From the IMG/VR virus record IMGVR_UViG_3300025030_000254, positions 1-38,881 of that record: a stretch of DNA of 38,881 nt, one strand, 5' to 3'. The notes below the pieces were generated by a model, which had not been told where the DNA came from, did not search any database, and was given only the letters and a program-made list of their open reading frames with translations. Shown here in pieces: positions 22,784-29,096 of this stretch (positions are counted from its first letter, which is position 1; every line of letters starts with the position of its first letter). Origin of the DNA: a virus. Both the position numbers and the translations under genes were made by a program.

Positions 22784-23432
22784 AGAATATCTGAGCCCTT
22801 CTTAATCCTTTAGGTGTACCTATATCCCAGTATAGTTCGTCTTGGAAAGATAAAGTTACTGAAGGCGGCACCTTATTTAATGCTTTAAAAAGATCATTAA
22901 TCATAAAAGGCACATCATCTGGAATGTAATTTAATACTGATTTACTAAATATATAAGTACCGCCATTATCAAACTCATCTTGGTGAGTAAAAACAGTTGC
23001 CTTTGAGTTCATCAACTCATGTCCTTTCAATAACTTAGCTATATTAATATTACTAACAGTATCACCATTACAAACAATGAAAGGATCAGATAACCAAGTA
23101 CTAATTCTTTTTAAAGCCCCTGCTGTACCCATATCTATCTTTTGTATATCATAGCTTATTCTTTTCTCAATCAAAGGTAATATCTTTTCGGGTTTATACA
23201 GTAAAGAAGCACAAATTATCTTAATACCATTATTATTTAAGTTATCAATTATATAATTAATGACAGGTTTACCTGCTACTTCTAGTATTACTTTCGGGTT
23301 TTGATCTGTTAAAGGTAGGAGCCTTTTACCCCTCCCCCCTGCTAATATAACTGCCCTGATGTCTTTTGTATTTAATTGGTAGTATTGAGGATTTTGGTTT
23401 CTAACCCGTTCCAACATATTGAAAAGTCCCAT
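22767..23432 (-). CDS. hddC: Nucleotidyltransferase, probable heptose-1-phosphate guanylyltransferase
   Basis: The 221-residue protein has the nucleotidyltransferase signature AVILAGGRGKRLLPLT (27-42) with Lys47. CNGDT at 121-125 and WDIGTP at 202-207 follow. The size and place after a GHMP kinase and GmhA fit HddC of the GDP-D-glycero-D-manno-heptose pathway rather than a larger glucose enzyme. Residues 1-26 overlap the kinase gene by 61 bases; a shorter start is possible. Guanylyl versus other nucleotide specificity is inferred from operon context. Confidence 0.78.
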   Translation of the reverse strand: MGLFNMLERVRNQNPQYYQLNTKDIRAVILAGGRGKRLLPLTDQNPKVILEVAGKPVINYIIDNLNNNGIKIICASLLYKPEKILPLIEKRISYDIQKIDMGTAGALKRISTWLSDPFIVCNGDTVSNINIAKLLKGHELMNSKATVFTHQDEFDNGGTYIFSKSVLNYIPDDVPFMINDLFKALNKVPPSVTLSFQDELYWDIGTPKGLRRAQIFYEKLN

Positions 23433-24367
23433 TGAGTTAGCCCCTCGTTGTTCATTTTAGTTATAAATTCTTCTTTATGATTTGGTTTAACTATATATAT
23501 CATAAAACCACCACCGCCAGCACCACACAACTTACCACCTAAAGCACCATTCTTTTTTGCTTTCTCATATAGACTATTTATCCATGGTTCACTTACTCCT
23601 TTATTTGATCTTTGTTTGACCCGCCATGATCTATCTAATAAATGGCCCACTTTTTCAATATCACCTTGACCAATAGGTTCCATGCTTTTTATAGCTATCT
23701 GCTTTATCTCATTAAGTCTCTGTATTTGTTCAGGTTTTAATGTTCGTAATCCTTCTTGTATCTTAGGATTTACTCTATTCTTGCCAATATATAAAAGCAC
23801 TAGGGAAGGAAATATTTTATCTATAAAATTAGTACCTAAAGGCGTTACATTCACAGACTCTTTATTAAATTCAAATACATTAACACCACCATAGGTAGAT
23901 GCATATTGATCTTGTCTACCTCCAAATAGACCAATCTTATTTACTTCTATATGCCAAGCCTGTTCAGCAATCTCACCCTTATCCATACTTAATCCTAAAG
24001 ATTTACGAATGGCTCCCACTGTAGCCACAGCTCCTGCTGCTGATGCTCCCATACCAGATTCTAAGGGCAGATCAGAAATACTATCAAATCTAACGTGGTG
24101 CATATTACCCATCTTCACAAACCTACTGTTATCTTTACTTGCATTAAATTCATCAAATATTTTGTGCATGAAATTAATATCACCACTCGGAGGAATATTA
24201 TTTAAGCTTTTCTTAACTACATCTTTTTCAGTATAGATAGTAATATGTTGCCTTAAATTGATAGCCAAACTAACTACTAACCCACCAAAACCCATAAAGT
24301 AGCTATCCATATCAGTTCCACCTCCGAATAAACTTATCCGTGTTGGGGCATGAGATTCAACTATCAT
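23372..24367 (-). CDS. hddA: GHMP kinase, probable D-glycero-D-manno-heptose-7-phosphate kinase
   Basis: The 331-residue length fits HddA (about 340). RISLFGGGTD (10-19) opens the substrate region, LPLESGMGASAAGA (100-113) is the ATP loop, GRQDQYA is at 150-156, and KLCGAGGGGF (279-288) is motif 3. HddA adds phosphate to C1 of D-glycero-D-manno-heptose 7-phosphate. The gene overlaps gmhA by 4 bases. Related GHMP kinases act on fucose or other sugars, but the GmhA neighbour supports heptose. Confidence 0.85.
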   Translation of the reverse strand: MIVESHAPTRISLFGGGTDMDSYFMGFGGLVVSLAINLRQHITIYTEKDVVKKSLNNIPPSGDINFMHKIFDEFNASKDNSRFVKMGNMHHVRFDSISDLPLESGMGASAAGAVATVGAIRKSLGLSMDKGEIAEQAWHIEVNKIGLFGGRQDQYASTYGGVNVFEFNKESVNVTPLGTNFIDKIFPSLVLLYIGKNRVNPKIQEGLRTLKPEQIQRLNEIKQIAIKSMEPIGQGDIEKVGHLLDRSWRVKQRSNKGVSEPWINSLYEKAKKNGALGGKLCGAGGGGFMIYIVKPNHKEEFITKMNNEGLTQWDFSICWNGLETKILNTTN

Positions 24368-24807
24368 TCAAACTCCTTTTCTACTTCTTCAACTACATCG
24401 TGCATAAGTTTTAATTGATAATTTTGTATATCACCAACGTCTTTTCCCTTCCTAGGCCACTCCAACACTTGAACACCTTTAGATTTAGCTACTTGAATTG
24501 CATAATTCACATTAGATGATTTACCGCTAGTAGATAAGGTAATTAAAAGATCACCTTTATTAGCTAATGCAGATAGAGGACGAGAAAAAACAAATTTGAA
24601 TCCAAAATCATTACCAATAGCGGTAATTAAACCAGGATCATTCAAAGCAATAGCAGGTAATGATCTTCTTTCTTTCTTATATTTACCTAGAAATTCATTA
24701 GCAAAATGTGAGGCTTGAGTAGAACTGCCTCCATTACCACAGATAAAAACTTTATTGCCTTTTTTAAATACTTCAACTATGTTACGAGCTATAGTTTTGA
24801 CAGCCAT
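24364..24807 (-). CDS. gmhA: Sedoheptulose-7-phosphate isomerase
   Basis: The 147-residue SIS-domain protein carries the GmhA hallmarks: CGNGGSSTQASHFANEF (23-39, with His34 and catalytic-type Glu38), LPAIALNDPGLITAIGNDFG, STSGKSSNV (92-100), and the late His136 expected for the metal site. The E. coli enzyme has 192 residues; here about 35 are lost from the N-terminal helix region and a few from the end. It turns sedoheptulose-7-phosphate into D-glycero-D-manno-heptose 7-phosphate. It starts the carbohydrate operon, downstream of a terminator. Confidence 0.88.
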   Translation of the reverse strand: MAVKTIARNIVEVFKKGNKVFICGNGGSSTQASHFANEFLGKYKKERRSLPAIALNDPGLITAIGNDFGFKFVFSRPLSALANKGDLLITLSTSGKSSNVNYAIQVAKSKGVQVLEWPRKGKDVGDIQNYQLKLMHDVVEEVEKEFE

Positions 24808-24862
24808 ATCGTCTATCTTCTGTTTGTTTATATTATCACTTTATATTTTTAAAAACAAATTT

Positions 24863-24905
24863 GGCGGGAGAAGCTATCCGTCCATAACTTCTCCCTGACC
24901 CCGCC
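24863..24905 (-). terminator. Intrinsic terminator ahead of gmhA
   Basis: GGGAGAAG (minus 24895-24888) pairs with CTTCTCCC (24873-24866) with an inner TAT/ATA. An alternative outer GGCGG/CCGCC pairing is possible. AAATTTGTTTTTA follows. It ends the upstream zinc-ribbon transcript. Confidence 0.75.
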
Positions 24906-24908
24906 ATA

Positions 24909-24971
24909 AGTAATGACCTTCTTTCGACTGGTGGTGCTGGCGGCAGGGGCGGGGAAAGAAGGCCAGTTACT
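24909..24971 (-). other. GC-looped hairpin behind the zinc-ribbon gene
   Basis: CCTTCTTTC (minus 24962-24954 side) pairs perfectly with GAAAGAAGG (24925-24917), extended by AGTAA/TTACT with bulges. The loop of about 28 bases is almost all C and G on one strand. With the adjoining terminator it makes a 110-base non-coding, folded stretch of higher GC content than the genes around. Confidence 0.6.
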
Positions 24972-24987
24972 CCCACAAGATAAAGGA

Positions 24988-25137
24988 TCACCTCACTTCC
25001 TCCACGACCTCCTCGGCTTCGCTGCCGCAAGATAGACACCGCCATTTTCTATACGTTGCGTCTGGCCTATTCCCAAAGACGCAAAGCATCAGATCGTGGC
25101 AGCGTGGACAACGCTTTGACCCTTTTGAGCTGGTCAT
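24988..25137 (-). CDS. Small zinc-ribbon protein
   Basis: The ATG at 25137 overlaps the upstream stop as TGATG, which decides the start against longer frames. The 49-residue protein has CPRC and CLSC knuckles separated by a basic loop (ATYRKWR), then an acidic tail EEVVEEVR. It is one of several four-cysteine ribbons in this phage. Role unknown. Confidence 0.7.
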   Translation of the reverse strand: MTSSKGSKRCPRCHDLMLCVFGNRPDATYRKWRCLSCGSEAEEVVEEVR

Positions 25138-25328
25138 CAGGACAACCAGTACTTGACCAGAATATGGGCTGGCGTAACCACGAAAGACCGATTCTGACAT
25201 TCAATGGTGACTTCCACCCTAGCCTTGGGATCTTTCGTCATCATCTTTTGTATCCTTCCTAATTCTTCCTGTTCCAGTAACAAGAAGGCAATCCCTCGTT
25301 GGGTGAGAAGAGCACAGTCTATAAGCAC
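25137..25328 (-). CDS. Small alpha/beta protein, GTG start
   Basis: A GTG at 25328 has GGGAGGT eight bases upstream. The 63-residue product (LLTQRGIAFLLLEQEELGRI, then VTIECQNRSFVVTPAH) is compact with a helix and two strands. It is translationally coupled to the zinc-ribbon gene. Family not recognised. Confidence 0.65.
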   Translation of the reverse strand: MLIDCALLTQRGIAFLLLEQEELGRIQKMMTKDPKARVEVTIECQNRSFVVTPAHILVKYWLS

Positions 25329-25361
25329 TGGAACCTACCTCCCTTGAATTAAATCTCTCGT

Positions 25362-25520
25362 TTAAAAAGCAAAACCTTTTTCGTTACCACATTTATTACA
25401 AAGCCAGTATTCACCGCTGACCTCGTCAAAAGTATCTACATACGTTTCGTATTCAAAACCATCTCTATCACTCTCCCTTACTTTACCACAAATATCGCAC
25501 TTAGTTAGGCTTGTCTTCAT
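25362..25520 (-). CDS. Small zinc-ribbon protein, 52 residues
   Basis: CDIC at residues 8-11 and CNKC at about 42-45 form a zinc ribbon, with an acidic middle (DTFDEVSGEYW). AGGAG lies ten bases before the ATG. Unknown role. Confidence 0.7.
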   Translation of the reverse strand: MKTSLTKCDICGKVRESDRDGFEYETYVDTFDEVSGEYWLCNKCGNEKGFAF

Positions 25521-25668
25521 GTTCTAGTATGCTCCTAAGATACTCGCCAAGCTTACCAGAATATATAATACTCCTATCACTAATAAATATGCCACGAGAA
25601 TCAATCCGCCTACGCTCAATATCACGAATAAGATTGTCGATACCAGTCCGTTTAGTTTGTCGAACCAT
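25501..25668 (-). CDS. Alternative frame, 55 residues, overlapping the membrane peptide
   Basis: A second open frame covers almost the same bases as the membrane peptide. It reads MVRQTKRTGIDNLIRDIERR and ends YLRSILEHEDKPN, an ordinary soluble composition, and overlaps the next gene start by 20 bases. Its ATG lies nine bases behind the same GAGGT site. Either this or the membrane peptide, or both, may be real. Confidence 0.4.
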   Translation of the reverse strand: MVRQTKRTGIDNLIRDIERRRIDSRGIFISDRSIIYSGKLGEYLRSILEHEDKPN

Positions 25669-25673
25669 TTCAT
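25524..25673 (-). CDS. Small membrane protein behind the lysozyme gene
   Basis: The ATG overlaps the lysozyme stop (ATGA) and has GAGGT four bases upstream. After MKWFDKLNGLV the 49-residue protein is one or two membrane helices (ILFVILSVGGLILVAYLL onward). Directly coupled to a muralytic enzyme, it may be a holin or a partner of it. The alternative frame at 25501-25668 makes this uncertain. Confidence 0.58.
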   Translation of the reverse strand: MKWFDKLNGLVSTILFVILSVGGLILVAYLLVIGVLYILVSLASILGAY

Positions 25674-26221
25674 AAATACCTCAGATAGTTCCCATTATTG
25701 TATTGCGTCCAATGCCCCCAACCACCTTTAAGATATTTTTCATAGTAAGCATATCTAATATTTTGAGCTGGGTCAAATATCCGTACTCCGTGAAGTTGCA
25801 TAAGGCCATAATCAAAAGTGGGGCTAACAGCATTGGGGTTACAACTACTCTCACTTGCCGCTATGGCCATAGCTACATCAACATTCCAATCGTATCTAAG
25901 AAATAGCGGTCTATACTGCTCACACTTAGAAGATACGTTAGAGAAGGTCTGAGGGGCTGGTGGGGTGTGTTTTACCAAAGGCATAGCCTTTACCTTCTTA
26001 ATTGCTGGAGGCTTCTTTTCTACTGCCTCGGCTAACTTAACCTCTTGAATTTTCTTATCTTCAAGCTCTTTTATTAAGTTGTTTTTTTCTTGTTCCAGTC
26101 TACTTACTTTACCCTCATTTTCCGTTTGCATCGAACCATTAACTGCCAACACCAGAACAAGTAAGGCTATGGCTGAGTAAAAGAGTAGCTCAAACCACTT
26201 AGCCTTTTGTTTATTTGGCAT
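25670..26221 (-). CDS. Membrane-anchored lysozyme / lytic transglycosylase
   Basis: The 183-residue protein has a membrane helix at 10-27 and a coiled-coil and Pro/Lys linker to about residue 95. The lysozyme-like domain that follows has MAIAASESSCNPNAVSP with Glu124, then DYGLMQLHG and a C-terminal GGWGHWTQYNNGNYL. The layout is that of a goose-type/SLT enzyme that cleaves the peptidoglycan glycan strand, possibly tethered in the membrane until released. There is no Shine-Dalgarno site: the ATG sits two bases behind a perfect hairpin in a long structured leader. Confidence 0.82.
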   Translation of the reverse strand: MPNKQKAKWFELLFYSAIALLVLVLAVNGSMQTENEGKVSRLEQEKNNLIKELEDKKIQEVKLAEAVEKKPPAIKKVKAMPLVKHTPPAPQTFSNVSSKCEQYRPLFLRYDWNVDVAMAIAASESSCNPNAVSPTFDYGLMQLHGVRIFDPAQNIRYAYYEKYLKGGWGHWTQYNNGNYLRYL

Positions 26222-26356
26222 AATCAGGGAATAAATCCCTGAGAATCCCCCACCACTGAAGGCAGCACCTGCCCTATACTACCAACATTTGGTGTGGCAG
26301 GGGAGTCTCAGGTTATGAAAGGGAGTGGGCTTCTCTCACAACCTGATTTTACCACT
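26222..26356 (-). promoter_or_regulatory. Folded 5' leader of the lysozyme gene
   Basis: About 135 bases separate the promoter from the ATG. TCAGGTT/AACCTGA (26346-26340 with 26314-26308) forms a first hairpin. GAGACTCCCC pairs with GGGGATTCTC across an inner GGCAG-CAC-CTGCC-type hairpin. TCAGGGA-TTTAT-TCCCTGA (26242-26224) is a perfect hairpin ending two bases before the ATG. The fold may delay lysozyme translation. Confidence 0.6.
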
Positions 26357-26357
26357 T

Positions 26358-26394
26358 GGGTATATTATACCCCTCTTGTTAAATTACTTGTCAA
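26358..26394 (-). promoter_or_regulatory. Lysozyme promoter with palindrome over the -10
   Basis: TTGACA (26394-26389), a 19-base spacer and TATAAT (26369-26364) are followed by the leader. GGGTATA-T-TATACCC (26358-26372) is a perfect palindrome centred on the -10 and a likely operator. Confidence 0.68.
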
Positions 26395-26440
26395 GTTTAT
26401 CCTTTTCCTTGAGGTAGTCTATAATTTTATTTATCTTGGG

Positions 26441-26656
26441 TTATTTCACATTAACTACTTCTTTGAAATCCCTTAATTTAGATTCCCAAAGAATCTCTGA
26501 CACTCTACCAACCACCTCATATTCTTCTAGGTTTGGGTAGTTTTCACTACTCCCCTGACCTAAATCTTCTTTTATAATGTGCCAAACCTTGTGATTGCCT
26601 TTGTCTGGGTCTTTTTTATCTACTGCGGTTACATAGCTTTCAATTGTTAATTTCAT
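26441..26656 (-). CDS. Small acidic protein, unknown
   Basis: The 71-residue protein is charged (VDKKDPDKGNHKVWHIIKED, then NLEEYEVVGRVSEI) with a helix at the end. A strong AAAGGAGGTG site precedes the ATG. It is the last gene of a small accessory operon. No family recognised. Confidence 0.65.
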   Translation of the reverse strand: MKLTIESYVTAVDKKDPDKGNHKVWHIIKEDLGQGSSENYPNLEEYEVVGRVSEILWESKLRDFKEVVNVK

Positions 26657-26663
26657 AATTTAT

Positions 26664-26831
26664 TCACCTCCTTTCACCCCTTTTGTTTCTAAAAAATTTA
26701 TTTATATCTTTGACTGAATCAAAAAAATAAAATTGGTTAGTTCCAGTCTCATCACCTATTCTACTCAAAACATACGAATTTATACCCACTACCCTAAGCC
26801 ACCAACCTTGAACTTCTGGTATTAGTTTCAT
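26664..26831 (-). CDS. Small protein, 55 residues
   Basis: The ATG at 26831 overlaps the upstream stop (ATGA) with AAGGAGGGG just before it and is chosen over an earlier start at 26885. The protein (MKLIPEVQGWWLRVVGINSY, then FYFFDSVKDINKFF and a basic end) is alpha/beta. Unknown. Confidence 0.65.
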   Translation of the reverse strand: MKLIPEVQGWWLRVVGINSYVLSRIGDETGTNQFYFFDSVKDINKFFRNKRGERR

Positions 26832-27157
26832 TTCCCCTCCTTCTGTTCTAGGGATTGTAAGAAGTTTTTCAATTCTACAAAGCACTTCTTATGCGTAATT
26901 CCATTGTTGTAAGCCCATATCTCTACCTCCTCCAAAGCCTCTTCCCTCCCAGCTTGGTAGGCTTTTGCTTCTACTTTTGAGACAAAGGATTTTATTTCTT
27001 TTACATTGTCTGGGCTTCTGCTATACATACCTTTTCCAAATTTAGCTTTTGCTACCATAGCACTTTTATTTGTAGGGTGTTTTTCTAATTCCCCATAACC
27101 TAAAAAATAATCGTGCGTAAACTTTTTATCAAATTCTTTTTCTGTTTCTTTATCCAT
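26828..27157 (-). CDS. Small helical protein sharing its first seven residues with another gene
   Basis: The 109-residue protein (MDKETEKEFDKKFTHDYFLG, ending LKNFLQSLEQKEGK) is helical and contains a KAYQAGREEALEEVEIW segment like those of other small phage proteins here. The first 20 bases and the AGATTATT just upstream are the same as at 20559. It lies directly behind two folded RNA elements. Function unknown. Confidence 0.68.
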   Translation of the reverse strand: MDKETEKEFDKKFTHDYFLGYGELEKHPTNKSAMVAKAKFGKGMYSRSPDNVKEIKSFVSKVEAKAYQAGREEALEEVEIWAYNNGITHKKCFVELKNFLQSLEQKEGK

Positions 27158-27178
27158 AATAATCTTAGGTTTGTACTT

Positions 27179-27321
27179 TAATATGCTGGGGGCAAGGATT
27201 TGTTAGCCTTAAGACGTCTCTCGGGCATATCTCACCTTGCAGCAGCCCTAGGAAGGGGACACGGGCTTACTCTCATTTCACCCCACGCAGCTTTACCCTA
27301 TTCAGCCACCCCAGCATATTA
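27179..27321 (-). ncRNA. Candidate structured RNA 1, closed by a perfect 13-base stem
   Basis: TAATATGCTGGGG at the 5' end (minus 27321-27309) pairs perfectly with CCCCAGCATATTA at the 3' end (27191-27179). The enclosed 117 bases hold further pairings: GGGG/CCCC, GGGC/GCCC and CAAGG/CCTTG. No open frame covers it. The element ends 21 bases before the ATG at 27157, so it may be a 5' regulator or an independent RNA. It does not match tRNA, tmRNA, SRP or RNase P patterns that I know. Confidence 0.65.
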
Positions 27322-27355
27322 GATTGTTAACCTTCTATCCTTCGTCTTAATCACT

Positions 27356-27430
27356 TAGAAAGGGTTGGCGGGTGCTATCTTCTTGGGGTTGATAACGAAC
27401 AAATGGATGTTTGTAGACCAACCCTTTCTA
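27356..27430 (-). ncRNA. Candidate structured RNA 2, three-way junction
   Basis: TAGAAAGGGTTGG (minus 27430-27418) pairs perfectly with CCAACCCTTTCTA (27368-27356) as a 13-base stem. Within the 49-base interior, ACAAA/TTTGT and TTATC/GATAG form two hairpins, giving a compact three-way junction of 75 bases. It lies 35 bases upstream of RNA 1 in the same direction and behind a membrane-protein gene. Confidence 0.65.
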
Positions 27431-27453
27431 GGTAGATCCCTCTCACTTTCCGC

Positions 27454-27657
27454 CTATTTAATCTCCTCTTTAGTTTCGTAAAGAAGCGAACAGCTTACCT
27501 TATTTTTTATACACACGTTCACTTCTTCTTTTGTATCTCTCGGTACTGGCATGAGTACGTAGTTTTTGTTAAACCACACTCCGCCATAGGTAATTATTCC
27601 CAGTAACAGAACAATTACGCCTAAAAGTACGATCTCTCTAACTTTTGGCAGGTTCAT
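27454..27657 (-). CDS. Single-span membrane protein
   Basis: Residues 9-28 (IVLLGVIVLLLGIITYGGVW) form a membrane helix, followed by a 38-residue outer part with two cysteines (NVCIKNKVSCSLL), perhaps disulphide-bonded. The two folded RNAs follow its stop. Unknown; a lysis or exclusion role is possible. Confidence 0.62.
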   Translation of the reverse strand: MNLPKVREIVLLGVIVLLLGIITYGGVWFNKNYVLMPVPRDTKEEVNVCIKNKVSCSLLYETKEEIK

Positions 27658-27674
27658 TTTTTATCACGCTCCCT

Positions 27675-28373
27675 TCAATTTATTTCTTCTAACTCTTTTA
27701 CTCTGTTTTTAAACCACTTTTCAATATCGTTCAAAAATGCTGACTCTGCTGCTGACCATGCTGCTGACCTTGCTGCTGACTCTGCTGACCATGCTACTGA
27801 CCTTGCTGCTGACCATGCTACTGACCTTGCTGCTGACCATGCTGCTGACTCTGCTGACCATGCTGCTGACCATGCTACTGACTCTGCTGACCATGCTGCT
27901 GACCATGCTACTGACCTTGCTGCTGACTCTGCTGACCATGCTGCTGACCTTACTGCATCTCGGTTCTTCTTGGTGTCTTTGAATAGAACCTTCTTGGCTG
28001 CTTCTATAGCTTCTCTTGGTCTTTTATCGTTTGGAAACTCTTTCTCAAAGTTAGATAGTACTTTCTCGGCGGCATAGATAGCTAGAGACAAACTGTCTTT
28101 CCTAGTCCACTTCCAAGCCTTGACTATCTTCATGCTTTCGTTACAGGTTTTATCTTCATCGTCTAATTTCTTTCCTTTAGTTTCTACCTCTGCAAGAACT
28201 TCTCCTTGAATATAAGAAGAGGCATAATACATGGTTGGTGAGCAATGATAACCTGTTTCGCAAAGTTTAAGTTCGCCTTCCCAAGTTTTCCATTCACCTA
28301 TCGTCCACTTTTCGTTTCCGTTTTCAGAAACTATGTTTTTACCTTGTAATCTTAAAAACTTAAATTGTTTCAT
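27675..28373 (-). CDS. Phage protein with Ala-Trp-Ser repeat helix
   Basis: The 232-residue protein has a folded N-terminal half: FKFLRLQGKNIVSENGNEKW, then ELKLCETGYHCSPTMYYASS. The C-x(5)-H/C pattern is that of a widespread phage domain with unknown function. From about residue 142 to 213 it consists of SAAW, SAAR, SVAW and SAE units, giving a long Ala-rich amphipathic helix with Trp every seventh or eighth residue. The ATG overlaps the upstream stop (ATGA). The repeat DNA is listed separately. Repeat number probably varies among relatives. Confidence 0.75.
   Translation of the reverse strand: MKQFKFLRLQGKNIVSENGNEKWTIGEWKTWEGELKLCETGYHCSPTMYYASSYIQGEVLAEVETKGKKLDDEDKTCNESMKIVKAWKWTRKDSLSLAIYAAEKVLSNFEKEFPNDKRPREAIEAAKKVLFKDTKKNRDAVRSAAWSAESAARSVAWSAAWSAESVAWSAAWSAESAAWSAARSVAWSAARSVAWSAESAARSAAWSAAESAFLNDIEKWFKNRVKELEEIN
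27740..27955 (-). repeat. Coding minisatellite (Ala-Trp-Ser repeat)
   Basis: Short blocks such as GCTGCTGACCATGCTGCTGACC recur on the plus strand with 9-12 base units over about 215 bases. The minus-strand reading gives SAAW/SAE/SVAW units. Because units are multiples of three, slippage changes length without breaking the frame. Confidence 0.9.
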
Positions 28374-28492
28374 GTAAGTAAAATATAAATAGTAGTCAGT
28401 ATCGGTATTCCCAGGATTATTCCTAACATTAGGTAGTGGTTGTCTTTTGGGTTAGGGTTAAATTTTATATTGCTTTCGTGTTTGTAGTTCAT
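28370..28492 (-). CDS. Small membrane peptide, 40 residues
   Basis: The start overlaps the upstream stop as TGATG and the stop overlaps the next ATG. After a polar head (MNYKHESNIKFNPNPKDN) comes one membrane helix (YLMLGIILGIPILTTIYILL). These overlaps argue for a real gene. Unknown function. Confidence 0.65.
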   Translation of the reverse strand: MNYKHESNIKFNPNPKDNHYLMLGIILGIPILTTIYILLT

Positions 28493-28623
28493 CAGCATTT
28501 ACCTCCAACTGTATCGCTAGGTATAGTAACTTGACAGGTTGTATTCTTGCCCAGCTCATTAAACAAGGCTAAGACTCCTAAGATTAGTAATATTGTCGTG
28601 ACAATGGCAACTTTATTTTTCAT
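28492..28623 (-). CDS. Small secreted or membrane-anchored peptide, 43 residues
   Basis: Residues 5-21 are hydrophobic (VAIVTTILLILGVLALF). The outer part has two cysteines (TTCQVTIPSD, then GGKC). It could be an anchored peptide or a small lipoprotein-like spanin, but there is no clear lipobox. It overlaps the genes on both sides. Confidence 0.62.
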   Translation of the reverse strand: MKNKVAIVTTILLILGVLALFNELGKNTTCQVTIPSDTVGGKC

Positions 28624-29095
28624 TCTCTAGTATCTCCCTGTAGACTTTCCTTTTTTCTTCTTTCCAATCCTTATAGAAATCATCGTTTAAGTGGAAGAAG
28701 TCCAGCCATTGCCATAGGTTACCTGTCTCAACCGCCTGCATTGGACTCATGCCCTCTGATCTATAATCTGAGGAGATAATACTTAAACTCTTGTTGTATT
28801 CCTTGTACGCCCACTCACGGCGTTTGGGAGGGCGATATTCGTCTTCCTCAGCAGATTCTACTTTATCCAACTTTTTCTGGGCCTCATGCTTTTGTTTATT
28901 AGTATAATCCCCCTCCTCCAATTCTTCTTCAAATAATTCATCAACAGAATCAACTTCATCAGTAGCTGGAGCCGTTTCTTTGCAAGAGAAATTAGGACAA
29001 CCATAAAAAGCATTGTATCTTTTACCTGTCTTTTTACTAACACCAGAAGGAATTAACTTCATTGGCAGATCATGTACTTCACATTTAACAGTCAT
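28613..29095 (-). CDS. Zinc-finger protein (topoisomerase-type C4 ribbon) with acidic tail
   Basis: The start at 29095 has GGGAG seven bases upstream and is preferred over 29134, which overlaps the preceding gene. The 160-residue protein begins VKCEVHDLPMKLIPSG and continues to NAFYGCPNFSCKE, the Cx(n)Gx(F/Y)xGCxxxxxC ribbon of topoisomerase zinc fingers. A highly acidic linker and a helical C-terminal domain follow. It may bind single-stranded DNA or a partner enzyme. Confidence 0.7.
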   Translation of the reverse strand: MTVKCEVHDLPMKLIPSGVSKKTGKRYNAFYGCPNFSCKETAPATDEVDSVDELFEEELEEGDYTNKQKHEAQKKLDKVESAEEDEYRPPKRREWAYKEYNKSLSIISSDYRSEGMSPMQAVETGNLWQWLDFFHLNDDFYKDWKEEKRKVYREILENEK

Positions 29096-29096
29096 A

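Noticed and set aside
24836-25045. 69-codon minus-strand frame
   Set aside because: It runs across the terminator and GC-rich hairpin and has an unlikely Pro/Arg/Gly composition.
27356-27430. tRNA, because the folded RNA is 75 bases long
   Set aside because: The closing stem is 13 bases instead of 7, there is no T-loop GTTCRA sequence and no anticodon arm.
27740-27955. CRISPR array or long rightward poly-Leu protein
   Set aside because: The repeats are 9-12 bases without spacers, and the rightward frame is only the shadow of the Ala-Trp-Ser repeat gene.
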